Assembly (NCBI GenBank): GCA_020635135.1
Contig: JACKAJ010000015.1
Coordinates: 496,001-560,000, forward strand
Direction of reading: 5' to 3'
DNA length: 64,000 nucleotides
DNA from: Halobacteriovoraceae bacterium
GTDB lineage: Bacteria; Bdellovibrionota; Bacteriovoracia; Bacteriovoracales; Bacteriovoracaceae
In this document: positions 1-8,614 of the stretch, in pieces
How positions within the stretch are numbered: position 1 is the stretch's first letter
Layout: every line of letters begins with the position of its first letter
Translations under genes and position numbers: made by a program
Notes under the pieces: model-generated
Seen by the model: only the letters and a program-made list of their open reading frames with translations
What the model was told of the DNA's origin: nothing
Database searches by the model: none

Positions 1-393
1 CTGATACTCTCAGCTTCAATTCTCTTTTTAAATAAAGATGGATTGCGAGCGATGTTTATTCGTGGAAATCGCGATCCCTATCAACTCATCCACAGAAAAG
101 ACCAGCAAGATTTGGTGGTCAATCACTATAAAGTAGAGCTCTTTTACCAAGGAAGTAAAAAGCTTAACCTCAATTTTGAAGTCGATCCGAAACTATTAGA
201 AGACGGCTTACAACTCATCACCCCACTTAAACCTTTCCCACTTTCTGCAAGTCGAAAGAAGGTTGCGAATCTTTTTATCAAATTTCCCCCGAGTATGCTG
301 GAAGAAGGCTTAAAAAAGATTTCCATCCAAATCAAAGACGACGATCAGCTCATTACAGAAAAGGAGGTCATGCTTGTTGGCCCAATTAAATAG
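1..393 (+). CDS. ccoG: CcoG/FixG-type cbb3 oxidase assembly protein, C-terminal part (5' end outside window)
   Basis: The frame is open from base 1, so the N-terminal membrane and ferredoxin part lies to the left. What is visible is the end of a hydrophobic segment (LILSASILFL) followed by a soluble tail with RGNRDPYQL and NHYKVEL. This matches the Ig-like C-terminal domain that follows the last membrane helix of CcoG (FixG/RdxA). CcoG is an inner-membrane iron-sulfur protein that serves copper delivery to cbb3-type cytochrome oxidase. The gene overlaps the next one by 20 nt, as expected inside a cco operon. The family call rests on the tail alone, because the ferredoxin cysteines are not in view. 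Confidence 0.72.
   Translation: MILSASILFLNKDGLRAMFIRGNRDPYQLIHRKDQQDLVVNHYKVELFYQGSKKLNLNFEVDPKLLEDGLQLITPLKPFPLSASRKKVANLFIKFPPSMLEEGLKKISIQIKDDDQLITEKEVMLVGPIK
361..376 (+). promoter_or_regulatory. Strong Shine-Dalgarno deciding a TTG start
   Basis: AAGGAGG at 361-367 lies inside the end of ccoG, six bases before TTG at 374. The neighbouring ATG at 370 is in another frame. The ideal site supports TTG as the real start of the next gene. Confidence 0.75.
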
Positions 394-1048
394 CGAAGCA
401 GGGCTTTACGCTCTTGTCATCGCTTTCCTTATTGGTCTTTCAGGGAGCCTTCACTGTGTGGGGATGTGTGGACCACTGGTTAGTGTGACCAGTAAAACCA
501 AGTGGCAAACGGTTCTTTACCAAGTTGGACGCCTACTCGGTTATCTTCTCGTCGGTCTCACAATTGGTCTGTTAGGCAAGGCCATCCTTTTTAAAATCAG
601 CCGTCCTTTGAATATTGTCTTTAGTATTCTTATCGCCGCTTTTTTTATCTATCTTGGAGTTCGCCTTTATATCAACAAACCTTTAAGCATGAAGATGCCA
701 TCAATCATTCAAAAGATTTGGAATTCACTCAATCTCAAAAAACAAGGAAATACCCATTCCTTTTTAGTGGGGCTGTTTTCTATTTTTCTACCCTGTGGAT
801 TTCTCTATGCCGTTCTCTTTGCAACCATGAGCTTACAAAATCTCGCCGTCGGTCTAGGAACAATTGTTGCTTTTTGGATGGGGACATTGCCGGCCATGGT
901 GTCAGCTCCCGTTCTTTTGAATAAAGTCCTGCAGCCTTTTATGAAACGGCGTCCACAACTCACTGGTCTCTTTCTTGTCTCTCTAGGAATTTTGACGCTT
1001 TTTATTCGCTTTCAAAATAGCCAGAGCCATTGTCTTTTCTGTCATTAA
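374..1048 (+). CDS. Sulfite exporter TauE/SafE-like (DsbD_2 type) membrane protein of cbb3 oxidase cluster
   Basis: This 224-residue protein has about six hydrophobic segments. The N-terminal helix carries SGSLHCVGMCGP (C28 and C32), the hallmark of the DsbD_2/UreH-like membrane family often found beside ccoG, ccoH and ccoI. A second FLPCGFLY motif sits near residue 140. Members are thought to act in metal or thiol handling during cytochrome oxidase maturation; that role is known for neighbours of the family rather than shown here. The protein ends in HCLFCH, a CxxCH-like motif at the extreme C-terminus that could bind metal. The start is TTG with an ideal ribosome site, overlapping ccoG by 20 nt. 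Confidence 0.7.
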   Translation: MLAQLNSEAGLYALVIAFLIGLSGSLHCVGMCGPLVSVTSKTKWQTVLYQVGRLLGYLLVGLTIGLLGKAILFKISRPLNIVFSILIAAFFIYLGVRLYINKPLSMKMPSIIQKIWNSLNLKKQGNTHSFLVGLFSIFLPCGFLYAVLFATMSLQNLAVGLGTIVAFWMGTLPAMVSAPVLLNKVLQPFMKRRPQLTGLFLVSLGILTLFIRFQNSQSHCLFCH

Positions 1049-1049
1049 T

Positions 1050-2177
1050 TTATTTATCTGAAAGATATTGATTACAAGAATTAACTTCTTGGTAAAAGAA
1101 TTCGAAAAAAGTCTTCAGTCCACCTGTAAATGATCGATTGTATTTTTCATTAAAATTGAGATCAAAATCCCGAGGGTTCAAACCATTTTCAACCAAGACA
1201 TTATCAAAACTCTGCATGATCCCGTAATAAAAATAATTAAAGTAACTTATTGTATATTCATTTTTAATCTCATTAGACCAATCCCATTTTATGTCATTAA
1301 GATTAAGTGGTTTCTCCAAGTACCTATTAACAACATTTAAATATCGTTTTGTTTTTTCTTTAGCACCATTAATATTTGAAATTTCATTGAACCATTCACT
1401 TTTAATATCTGATGCTCGTAATATACCATCACTTAAGTTTAAAAGTTTTTTTTCTACTTTAGTCTTATCCAAAAAGTGATTAACATACTTAGCATGGAAT
1501 CGATAAACTTCTCCACCAAAATTCATATTCCTGTTCGCCATTTCGCTAAGATTTAAATCGTGAGGAATTTTAAGTTTTTTGAGTCGAGGATAGTCATTTT
1601 GATTTTTTAATATATGACTTAGCCCATCTTCTTCAAATTGGTGTGTTGGCAATTCACTCGATCCGACCTTTCCACGCCCATATTTGATATCGTTATGAGA
1701 CATTCCATAAAAGCCAATCCAATCGGGGTAGCTATCCCAAATAAGTTTAAAAGTCCCATCAGGTCCACCGTGACATTTCAAACAATGAGGTGGATTTTTT
1801 CTAAAAACATTATTCACTGAATCCCAACTGCCCCAATCAAAAAGTCCTGTCTTACTATTAAACTGCACTATTTCAACAATTTCTCCATTTCTCATTTCTT
1901 CATCTGCAGCATAGCTTAAAACTTCAAAGACTTCATTCTCAGGTTCAACGTTAAACAAAAATTGCCGGGGAAACTCGAGATTTGCTCCTATCGGTGAGCG
2001 AGAATCAAAGGCCCATAAAAACTGCTCAAGAAAGATAGGATTAATTTGGTCTTGTAGACTTTCAACACTGTTAATGGCATGGCTATTTGATAGAGTTTCT
2101 ATTCGCTGGAGTAAACCTTGCGCCTGCAAAGTCTTTGAAAAACAAAATAAAAAGAGAATATAAAAAAGTCGATTCAT
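1050..2177 (-). CDS. Secreted protein with a single CxxCH heme-attachment motif, function unknown
   Basis: The 375-residue product begins with a clear Sec signal peptide (MNRLFYILFLFCFSKTLQAQ). It has one CLKCHGG motif at residues 132-138, the pattern for covalent heme c attachment in the periplasm. I do not recognise the rest, which is acidic and aromatic-rich (WDSYPDWIGFYG follows the motif). One heme in such a large protein suggests a specialised cytochrome or a heme-binding enzyme rather than a simple electron carrier. The gene converges on the preceding membrane protein with one base between the stops. The cbb3 assembly neighbourhood is compatible with a respiratory link, but that is inference. 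Confidence 0.6.
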   Translation of the reverse strand: MNRLFYILFLFCFSKTLQAQGLLQRIETLSNSHAINSVESLQDQINPIFLEQFLWAFDSRSPIGANLEFPRQFLFNVEPENEVFEVLSYAADEEMRNGEIVEIVQFNSKTGLFDWGSWDSVNNVFRKNPPHCLKCHGGPDGTFKLIWDSYPDWIGFYGMSHNDIKYGRGKVGSSELPTHQFEEDGLSHILKNQNDYPRLKKLKIPHDLNLSEMANRNMNFGGEVYRFHAKYVNHFLDKTKVEKKLLNLSDGILRASDIKSEWFNEISNINGAKEKTKRYLNVVNRYLEKPLNLNDIKWDWSNEIKNEYTISYFNYFYYGIMQSFDNVLVENGLNPRDFDLNFNEKYNRSFTGGLKTFFEFFYQEVNSCNQYLSDK

Positions 2178-2245
2178 TTGTATTGATTATCGACAAGCTA
2201 ATAATCAAACAAAACCGACTTTTTTAATAAAGAATCAATTACCTA

Positions 2246-2626
2246 TTACTTTTCGTAGCAATAAATATAAGCGTCTTCAATATCCCCCAAAACATCCATA
2301 TTTTCATTGAAGATTCCCCCATATGGGTTACCACCGTCACAGCTATCTTCACTTGAGTAGAGAAGAACATAGGTCTTACCAGTCTTTGTTGCTGTAATGA
2401 CTTCGAAAGTAAATTTTGTGTCCTTACAGTCTTCGTAATCTAAATTTTTTGCGAGTGCTGGAGTAGCATAGAACTCTTGTTCGTAAAGCTTTGATTTCAA
2501 AGTTTGAACACTGGTGTAATCTTCAGTGTCTTCAGCAAAAAGAGAGACACCTTCCAATTCTACACAAGCCATTGCTCGCACAACAAACAAACTGATGAAA
2601 GAAATATAAATAAATAGTTTTTTCAC
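2246..2626 (-). CDS. Small secreted cysteine-containing protein, tandem paralog 2
   Basis: The best start is GTG at 2626, with AAGAGG six bases upstream. This gives 126 residues beginning with a signal peptide (VKKLFIYISFISLF...). The longer frame to 2686 would add a tail in front of the signal and overlap the previous gene. The mature part shares with its neighbour the blocks MAC.EL.G.SLFAED, ATPAL..N.DYE.CK, LLYS..DSCDGGN and a YCYEK end. Four conserved cysteines probably form disulfides in the periplasm or outside the cell. I do not recognise a family. The two genes are a recent tandem duplication and probably one transcript. Confidence 0.65.
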   Translation of the reverse strand: MKKLFIYISFISLFVVRAMACVELEGVSLFAEDTEDYTSVQTLKSKLYEQEFYATPALAKNLDYEDCKDTKFTFEVITATKTGKTYVLLYSSEDSCDGGNPYGGIFNENMDVLGDIEDAYIYCYEK

Positions 2627-2670
2627 TTCTACCCTCTTGAAAATTTCAATTAAGTTGTAATCGCCAAAAT

Positions 2671-3054
2671 CTATTTTTCGTAGCAATAAAAATCAGAATC
2701 TGCAATATCACCGATAACTCGATCCATTCGATCATTGAGGATAGCTCCAAAAGAATTTCCTCCATCACAGCTATCATCAGTAGAGTAAAGAAGTATATAA
2801 GGTTGATTGGTTTTGGTAGCTAAAATAATTTCGAAAGCAAACAATGTATTTTTGCAAGCTTCATAGTCCATATTTTGGGTTAAAGCTGGAGTGGCGAAAA
2901 ATTCTTCTTGAGTAAGTGTTCTATGTTCCTCTTGTAAAGAAATATAGTCATCAGCATCTTCAGCAAAAAGCGAAGCTCCATTCAACTCAGCGCAGGCCAT
3001 CGAACGAACGGCAAATAAGCTTAAAAAAGAAATGAAAATTAATGATTTTTTCAT
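2671..3054 (-). CDS. Small secreted cysteine-containing protein, tandem paralog 1
   Basis: This 127-residue protein has a typical signal peptide (MKKSLIFISFLSLFAVRSMA) and AGGGGGA-like ribosome site spacing before ATG. It aligns over its whole length with the downstream paralog. Both conserve the cysteine after the signal, the DSCDGG loop and the C-terminal YCYEK, which points to a small disulfide-stabilised extracytoplasmic fold. Function is unknown. It is the upstream member of the pair, 44 bases from the GTG start of its paralog. Confidence 0.68.
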   Translation of the reverse strand: MKKSLIFISFLSLFAVRSMACAELNGASLFAEDADDYISLQEEHRTLTQEEFFATPALTQNMDYEACKNTLFAFEIILATKTNQPYILLYSTDDSCDGGNSFGAILNDRMDRVIGDIADSDFYCYEK

Positions 3055-3112
3055 GAAAATCCCCCTTGTATAGGTGGACTGTTATCACAAAAATGAAGAG
3101 ATTCAAAATATT

Positions 3113-3925
3113 TTAATAGTGTTGCTCTATGAATAGGCGTAAGTGCTTGAATTCTCTTTTTCCACTTAACATATTCATTTTGAGCACCAAATTTTTAAGA
3201 AGCGTTTTTGATTTTTCTGCATCCACTTGAAAGAGATTAAACCCCGTCTCATTGGAATTCTGACCCGCTTTAAAATCATCAAAATCATCGAGAAGTTGAA
3301 AGGTAAGTCCCATATAAGTGCCTAATTTCCACAAATCTTTGTAGAGTTGATAATCTTTTTGATCACTAAGAATATAAGCTCCCAAAAGACACAGCTGGAT
3401 AAGTCTGGCTGTTTTTAATTCGTGAATGCGAATGAGCTGTTCAAAAGTCATCTGAGATTTTTCGCTAAGATCTTCAAATTGACCTCGAATTAATCCCTTT
3501 CCACCCATGGCCCAAGTCACCAATTGCAAAAGTTCGTTGAAACGAGGATGTTTTATTCGACTTAAAAACTGATAGGAAAGATTAAGAAGAGCGTCTCCTA
3601 CCAAAACGGCTTGCCATTCGCCGTATTTTGCATGCACGGCCAGCTTTCCTCGTCGGTATTCATCATTGTCCATGCAAGGAAGGTCATCATGGACGAGCGT
3701 ATAGGCATGGTGTGATTCCAAAAAATAAGCAAAATAGTTTAGAGAGTTTTCATCTGAATAGTGAAAATCCCGGCAAAGAGTGAGAAAAAGTTTCGGCCGA
3801 AAGAGCTTTCCAGTGGGAAACAAAGCGTAGTGAATCGCTTCATTGTATTCAGTATTTTTCTCAGGAAAAATTCGCTCTAATTTCTTTTTAAACGATAATT
3901 CCCAATCATTCATAATTTGTCCCAT
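3113..3925 (-). CDS. ispA: Polyprenyl synthetase (farnesyl/geranylgeranyl diphosphate synthase type)
   Basis: Trans-isoprenyl diphosphate synthases condense isopentenyl diphosphate with allylic diphosphates in the cytoplasm, feeding quinone and undecaprenyl synthesis. Both Asp-rich motifs are present: DDLPCMD at residues 80-86 and DDFDD at 213-217. The GKLFRPKL substrate-binding block lies near residue 39 and KTA.LIQ near residue 171. At 270 residues it is slightly short at the C-terminus compared with E. coli IspA (299). The start could instead be ATG at 3913 (MNDWEL), which has GGGA eight bases upstream. A TTGACA-16-TATTCT promoter lies just upstream. Confidence 0.85.
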   Translation of the reverse strand: MGQIMNDWELSFKKKLERIFPEKNTEYNEAIHYALFPTGKLFRPKLFLTLCRDFHYSDENSLNYFAYFLESHHAYTLVHDDLPCMDNDEYRRGKLAVHAKYGEWQAVLVGDALLNLSYQFLSRIKHPRFNELLQLVTWAMGGKGLIRGQFEDLSEKSQMTFEQLIRIHELKTARLIQLCLLGAYILSDQKDYQLYKDLWKLGTYMGLTFQLLDDFDDFKAGQNSNETGFNLFQVDAEKSKTLLKNLVLKMNMLSGKREFKHLRLFIEQHY

Positions 3926-3984
3926 AGCAATTGCAGTGCATAAAACTCTTTCTCTTCTGGAGGGAAAAAATTACCTCAAGGCAG

Positions 3985-4012
3985 AGAATACCTAGCCAAG
4001 TGATAATGTCAA
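3985..4012 (-). promoter_or_regulatory. Sigma70-type promoter for the polyprenyl synthase gene
   Basis: On the minus strand TTGACA (4007-4012) is followed after 16 bases by TATTCT (3985-3990), about 60 bases upstream of the start. The -35 is a perfect consensus and the -10 matches 4 of 6. Confidence 0.5.
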
Positions 4013-4038
4013 AATTAGGGGCACAAGTAAATTGGCTA

Positions 4039-4044
4039 TATAAT
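4039..4044 (+). promoter_or_regulatory. Candidate -10 box for the protease-chaperone operon
   Basis: TATAAT lies 35 bases upstream of the GTG start at 4080. No convincing -35 is visible at 16-18 bases, so this is a partial promoter call. Confidence 0.3.
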
Positions 4045-4079
4045 ATTAACTGAAGAATTGAAACGGACAAGGAGGTCCA

Positions 4080-5783
4080 GTGAGATTCATTTTCGTCACG
4101 CTTTCTGCAGCAATTTTACTCACAAACTGTCACGACAAAGCTTTTCAAGCTCTCACCCTCTCAAAAGACAAAGATACTGATGGTATCGATGGTGGCGGTG
4201 GAGATCCCAATCGTCCACCCAACCCGGGAGAAATCGTCAACGCCAAATGTGATACCGTTCAACTTTTGGGGACTTTGGGTTTTGATGATCCCTATGCGAG
4301 CTGTATGTGGAATATCATTAATCGCGGACAGGCGATTAAAAAACTTCCAAACGACACTTATTATGACATTCAAGGAACTTCAGGTGCTGATTTTAATATC
4401 TCTTCATATGCATTAGAAAAATATTCAGGCAAAGGTATAAATATTCATGTTTCTGATGATAGCTTTGATGCCACTCACCCCGATCTCAAGGCAAATTTTG
4501 ATCTTACACATTCGAAAGACTGCCGATCTCACGGGATGCCTCCTTACGATCCTGATGCTGATGTCTTCCATGGAGTGATGGTTTCAGGAATCATTGCTGC
4601 TGTTGGAAAAAATGGTTTAGGAACAACAGGGATTGCTTACCAAGGTTCCATTTCTGCATATAATCCCTTTGCCTGTCGCAACTTTATTTTTGCTGCCGAT
4701 GTTCCAGGTGTTGATATCTGGAATGGAAGTTACGGAACACTCACTTGTGATGCCCACTTCCAAGAAGATCAAATTATTTTTGAATCCTTCGAGGCCGGAG
4801 CAACTAAAAATAATGTTCTCTATGTTAAAGCAGCTGGCAATGATCGCAACGTCACAAGCCGTTGTAAACTAGGCTACGGCGATGCCAATCGCGATCCAAC
4901 AAATACACTTCCTTATGTTATGCCTGTCGCGGCCCTTGATAATAATGGCCAAGTGACAAGTTATTCTTCTCCTGGAGCCAATCTTTTTGTCGCGGCTCCT
5001 GCGGGTTATGGAGGAAGATCTGAAAGTCCTGGCATTTGTACTATTTTAAGAAATGGTGAATACACTTGTTCAATGAATGGAACATCTGCGGCTTCGCCAA
5101 ATATTGCGGGCTTGAGCGCACTGATCAAAGAAGCGAACCCTCGTCTCGGCTATCTTGATATTATGCATATTCTGGCCCTTTCTGCTCGCCCAGTTCAAGA
5201 ATCGCAAACAACCAAGAACAACATTAAAAAAACTTTTAATATCAACAGCAAAGAATACATTAACTACAGTAAAAACTCGGCCGGTTACCAGCATAGTTTT
5301 AATGCAGGTTTTGGACTGCCCGATGGTGATAATGCTGTTAAAATTGCTGAGTCGTATTCAAATTTTCTTCCTAAACTTGAACGCTATAGCGAAGTCTATA
5401 ATGTCGTCGTTCCAGAAAGTTCTTCCGAAGTTATTGATATTCCCCCACGCACTTGTGTTTCAAAAATCATTCAAATCAATAACTCTTTTCAAGTCTTTAC
5501 AAATCGTTTGAGTGTCAGCGCCAATGGTCCTATTAGTGATTTTATTATTTCAGTTTCAATGCCTGATGGAGTTGAATATCAACTCGTCCGTGATTCCTTT
5601 ATTCAAGGATCGTCCTATGCCCACAGCCAAAAATTTAAATCCTATGCCCCTTTTGCAACTAATGCTCAAGGTAATTGGGAAGTGGAAATTTGTAATAATA
5701 ATCTTACTGAAATGGGGCAATTCTCAAGTGCTCGGATGGAACTCTGGGGCTATCGAAATCTTGGGAGCTTGCGATCAAAATGA
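4080..5783 (+). CDS. Kexin-like subtilase (S8) lipoprotein with C-terminal P domain
   Basis: This 567-residue protein starts at GTG, four bases after AAGGAGG. A lipoprotein-type signal ends at C17 (ILLTNC; Asn at -1 is unusual). A glycine/proline linker follows to about residue 65. The subtilase domain begins at DDPYASCMWN, as mature kexins do, and has the triad D126 (VSDD), H164 (FHGVMVSG) and S336 (NGTSAASP), with N254 as oxyanion residue. A jelly-roll P domain spans about residues 440-556 (ending ARMELWG). It should be a calcium-type endoprotease anchored at the cell envelope. There is no room for an N-terminal propeptide, and the coupled downstream gene probably supplies that function. 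Confidence 0.88.
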   Translation: MRFIFVTLSAAILLTNCHDKAFQALTLSKDKDTDGIDGGGGDPNRPPNPGEIVNAKCDTVQLLGTLGFDDPYASCMWNIINRGQAIKKLPNDTYYDIQGTSGADFNISSYALEKYSGKGINIHVSDDSFDATHPDLKANFDLTHSKDCRSHGMPPYDPDADVFHGVMVSGIIAAVGKNGLGTTGIAYQGSISAYNPFACRNFIFAADVPGVDIWNGSYGTLTCDAHFQEDQIIFESFEAGATKNNVLYVKAAGNDRNVTSRCKLGYGDANRDPTNTLPYVMPVAALDNNGQVTSYSSPGANLFVAAPAGYGGRSESPGICTILRNGEYTCSMNGTSAASPNIAGLSALIKEANPRLGYLDIMHILALSARPVQESQTTKNNIKKTFNINSKEYINYSKNSAGYQHSFNAGFGLPDGDNAVKIAESYSNFLPKLERYSEVYNVVVPESSSEVIDIPPRTCVSKIIQINNSFQVFTNRLSVSANGPISDFIISVSMPDGVEYQLVRDSFIQGSSYAHSQKFKSYAPFATNAQGNWEVEICNNNLTEMGQFSSARMELWGYRNLGSLRSK

Positions 5784-6496
5784 AAAAAATTCTTCTTGTT
5801 GTCATTGTCTTCCTTGGCGGATTATTTCTGTATAATCAATCCATAAAAAAGAATGATCAGAATGATGAAAATCTCTCTAAGAATAATCTTGAAACACAAA
5901 GCCCCTCCCGGGGTATTGCAAGCGTTCCCGATCCAGCTGTTAGCCTAGAACAACAAAATTTTGATGAGAAATACCCTCCACCTCAAGATGGACGAGCGAT
6001 TGCTCAACTTCCCAATCAATTTGATTCTTTCGATAAAGTGAAGAGTTATTATCATCTTACAAATAAAAAGCTTCATATCGATGATAAAAACTTTTATCAA
6101 AGTAAATTAAGAACGCTTTCTATCGAAAATGAATTTAATCCCGAATTAGGCAAGCTCATCACAACAATTCATGGTTATTACGTCTTTTTTCCTCTCAACA
6201 AGCAAGTCGCCGAAAAGAACACTCCTCTCCTCGTGGATGAACAAACTTGGATGCCCACAATAATTACAGGGAAAATTTATGTTAAATACACAGATGGAAA
6301 TCATGGTGAAATGATTGCGAGAACTCTTCACGATCTTCACTATAACATCAATTTTCATCACAAAAATATTAATATTTATGAAGTTCAGATTAACAATCTC
6401 TCGGAAACTCTTCGCGAAAGAAAAAAGCTCCAAGATAAATTCGAAAAAGCGCGAGTGACAATCGAGCTCAAAAGCTCCGAATATTTCCCAATCTAA
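5780..6496 (+). CDS. Probable external chaperone/inhibitor of the upstream protease (ORF2-like)
   Basis: The ATG overlaps the protease stop (ATGA), so translation is coupled. The 238-residue product has an N-terminal signal or anchor (residues 1-19) and a low-complexity linker. Its C-terminal half reads beta(164-170)-alpha(174-186)-beta-beta(188-204)-alpha(207-222)-beta(225-231), the ferredoxin-like order of subtilisin propeptides. It ends in SSEYFPI, a tail that could enter the active site. A block like PLLVDEQTW...IITGKIYVKY precedes the fold. The Aeromonas sobria kexin-like protease ASP also lacks a propeptide and needs ORF2, encoded directly downstream. The role here is inferred from that parallel and the fold pattern. 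Confidence 0.62.
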   Translation: MKKILLVVIVFLGGLFLYNQSIKKNDQNDENLSKNNLETQSPSRGIASVPDPAVSLEQQNFDEKYPPPQDGRAIAQLPNQFDSFDKVKSYYHLTNKKLHIDDKNFYQSKLRTLSIENEFNPELGKLITTIHGYYVFFPLNKQVAEKNTPLLVDEQTWMPTIITGKIYVKYTDGNHGEMIARTLHDLHYNINFHHKNINIYEVQINNLSETLRERKKLQDKFEKARVTIELKSSEYFPI

Positions 6497-6638
6497 TCTG
6501 AGTTCTGATAAACATCGATCTTCTTCGTCGTTGCAAAAATACCCCGACTGCGATTTGGAGGAACCAAACCTCGTCATTTCATTTTCACAACTCCTAGAAT
6601 CTCTCGTTTTTCAAAACTCAGAAATGTTTCAGATTCAA

Positions 6639-8531
6639 TTAGAGTGGTTCTTCTAAATACTGGTGCTCGCTGGTAAGTATCGAAACGTACTGAATACCTG
6701 GCTCTCGGGGTATAGGTACAGCTCCCGCTCCATTAGTTTTCCTCACAACAAACTTATCTTTTTTATTGTGAAAAACAACAATGGTATCCTTCAAAGAGCC
6801 TTCGTCTGATGAAAATGAAACACTACTACCTAATTTGTTCATTTTTATTTTTTTAGGCGGCTTCATCCTCACCAAAAGTGTCGGGTCCCCGAAGATGTGA
6901 AACCACGCCATATTTTCAATCACTTCATTAGCATAATCCCAATTCTGAGCAAGATAAAATTGTCCCCCCATCAGAATTTGCCCAAGATGAACTAAGTGTT
7001 GAGACTCCTTAATAAGATTCATCCCCGTAGCCATAATCGCGGGGGGCTCCCAGGTGATTTCAACAGATCCACCAATGTACGCTGTGGCCCCAGTTGATCG
7101 ATAGTTAACATCTTCAGCATTCATAAACCGCTCACCCATAGAGCCAGGAAGATAGCGGCCATTAGAGCAGGCCAAATCGAGAACTACAGGTTTTATTGCA
7201 TGGGCCTGAATCTGTGAAATATTGTGAATATCATAATTATCATTAGTGGAGCTCCAGCTCTCCCCGCTTCCATGGCCTAGATAAGTCACCCAAAAGCTTC
7301 CTCTTTCAAAAAAATCATTGATCCTCTCAGCAACTGCTGTCCCTTGAGATTCTTTGAGAAAATCGACACGCGATTTATAGTATTGTTTATAGTTTAACTG
7401 AATTTTTTGGAGAATTTCCTCATCACTTGGAGACTCTCCTTCCTCGGAAGCAATCATTAAACTATTTTTAAATCCATTAAAATCTTTTTGATTCGCCTTT
7501 TCATAGTCAATAATTTTTTGGATCTGATTTTGTACTTGCTTTTCATTTCGAGCCACAAATCTGCCATAGAACACATCAGGGATTGCATCTCCTGCTCCTC
7601 CGAAGGTAAAATAAGGAAGATCTGTTGGAGTTTTATCATCAAAAGTCGTTTTAGTATAAAAAGTTGGGAAGACATCTTCATCACCAACAATAATGGCGTA
7701 CGAAAAAGCCCCACGGTCTTTGGACTTCATATCAGTTCGCGCATAGATTCGCTTGAGATTTTCTTTAATGACCTCTGGTCTCCTTCCTAAGTCTTCGAGA
7801 GTAAAAACTAAGACTTGGAAACCCAAGGTTTTCTTCCAAGTCACAAAGGGCTCAAGAGATTTCACAAATCTTCTTGGACTGAGAATAAGAAGATTATTAT
7901 TTCTAGATTTTAAATCAAATTTTTCCGGAACAGTTTCTCCGAGTTCGACTTCAGTATCAAAAATTTCGAGTTTTTCTTCGGCCCGAGAGACTATAGTCAT
8001 TTTAAGATCGGGGTAAATTTCTGCTTTCTTTTTTTGAATATCGTAATTGATGGGATAAACGACAACTTGGGTAAGAGGTTTTCCCCGAAAGTCTCCCAAA
8101 TACTGAACAGCAAAAGAAGCTCGATACTGCTCTAAAATCTTATAATCCACAGAAGTTAAGGTTTTCATTCTTTTATAGCGGGAAGAACAGCGGCATTGAT
8201 ACACACTTCGCTTAAGACGACTCACTCGGGGGTTGAGAACAAGTTGCTTGCGAGATTTTTCTAAATCAATTTTTAAATCACGAGGATGGGCTTCAATTAA
8301 AAAGCTGCTATAGGGAATCGCCGGCGTTCCAGGAAGATCAACATAATTAACTCCCGAAAGAAAGGCACCGTTACGATTACCATTTATTCTTTCGAAGAGA
8401 CTTGTATCTATTTTAAATTGAATTTGAATTTTTTTGCTGCTGAGTCGCTCAATTTCATAGACCTTAATTTCTTTTGAATATCCCCAAAATAACGGGAATA
8501 AAACAAGTGAAATCCAAAGCAATAACTTCAT
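6639..8531 (-). CDS. Gingipain-like cysteine peptidase (family C25), secreted
   Basis: The 630-residue product has a signal peptide (MKLLLWISLVLFPLFWGYSK). An N-terminal beta-rich domain reaches about residue 200 and is followed by a caspase-like catalytic domain. The dyad is visible as H420 in YLGHGSGESW and C455 in LDLACSNGRY, spaced as in gingipains. Conserved IIVGDEDVFPTFY and DVFYGRF blocks precede them. An Ig-like segment closes the protein (residues 555-630). Family members cleave after Arg or Lys outside the cell; specificity here cannot be read. It converges on the kexin-like protease operon, making this a protease-rich locus compatible with predation or scavenging. Confidence 0.85.
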   Translation of the reverse strand: MKLLLWISLVLFPLFWGYSKEIKVYEIERLSSKKIQIQFKIDTSLFERINGNRNGAFLSGVNYVDLPGTPAIPYSSFLIEAHPRDLKIDLEKSRKQLVLNPRVSRLKRSVYQCRCSSRYKRMKTLTSVDYKILEQYRASFAVQYLGDFRGKPLTQVVVYPINYDIQKKKAEIYPDLKMTIVSRAEEKLEIFDTEVELGETVPEKFDLKSRNNNLLILSPRRFVKSLEPFVTWKKTLGFQVLVFTLEDLGRRPEVIKENLKRIYARTDMKSKDRGAFSYAIIVGDEDVFPTFYTKTTFDDKTPTDLPYFTFGGAGDAIPDVFYGRFVARNEKQVQNQIQKIIDYEKANQKDFNGFKNSLMIASEEGESPSDEEILQKIQLNYKQYYKSRVDFLKESQGTAVAERINDFFERGSFWVTYLGHGSGESWSSTNDNYDIHNISQIQAHAIKPVVLDLACSNGRYLPGSMGERFMNAEDVNYRSTGATAYIGGSVEITWEPPAIMATGMNLIKESQHLVHLGQILMGGQFYLAQNWDYANEVIENMAWFHIFGDPTLLVRMKPPKKIKMNKLGSSVSFSSDEGSLKDTIVVFHNKKDKFVVRKTNGAGAVPIPREPGIQYVSILTSEHQYLEEPL

Positions 8532-8614
8532 AATAAGATACCTTTTTTCAGATATTAATGGCAGTAAAGTAACATGGCGGGCTCAAGCCTAACATTTGAA
8601 TTTCATGATATTTT

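Noticed and set aside
6146..6577. Minus-strand 143-codon frame opposite the chaperone gene
   Set aside because: Lies inside a well-supported coupled gene, with no family features.
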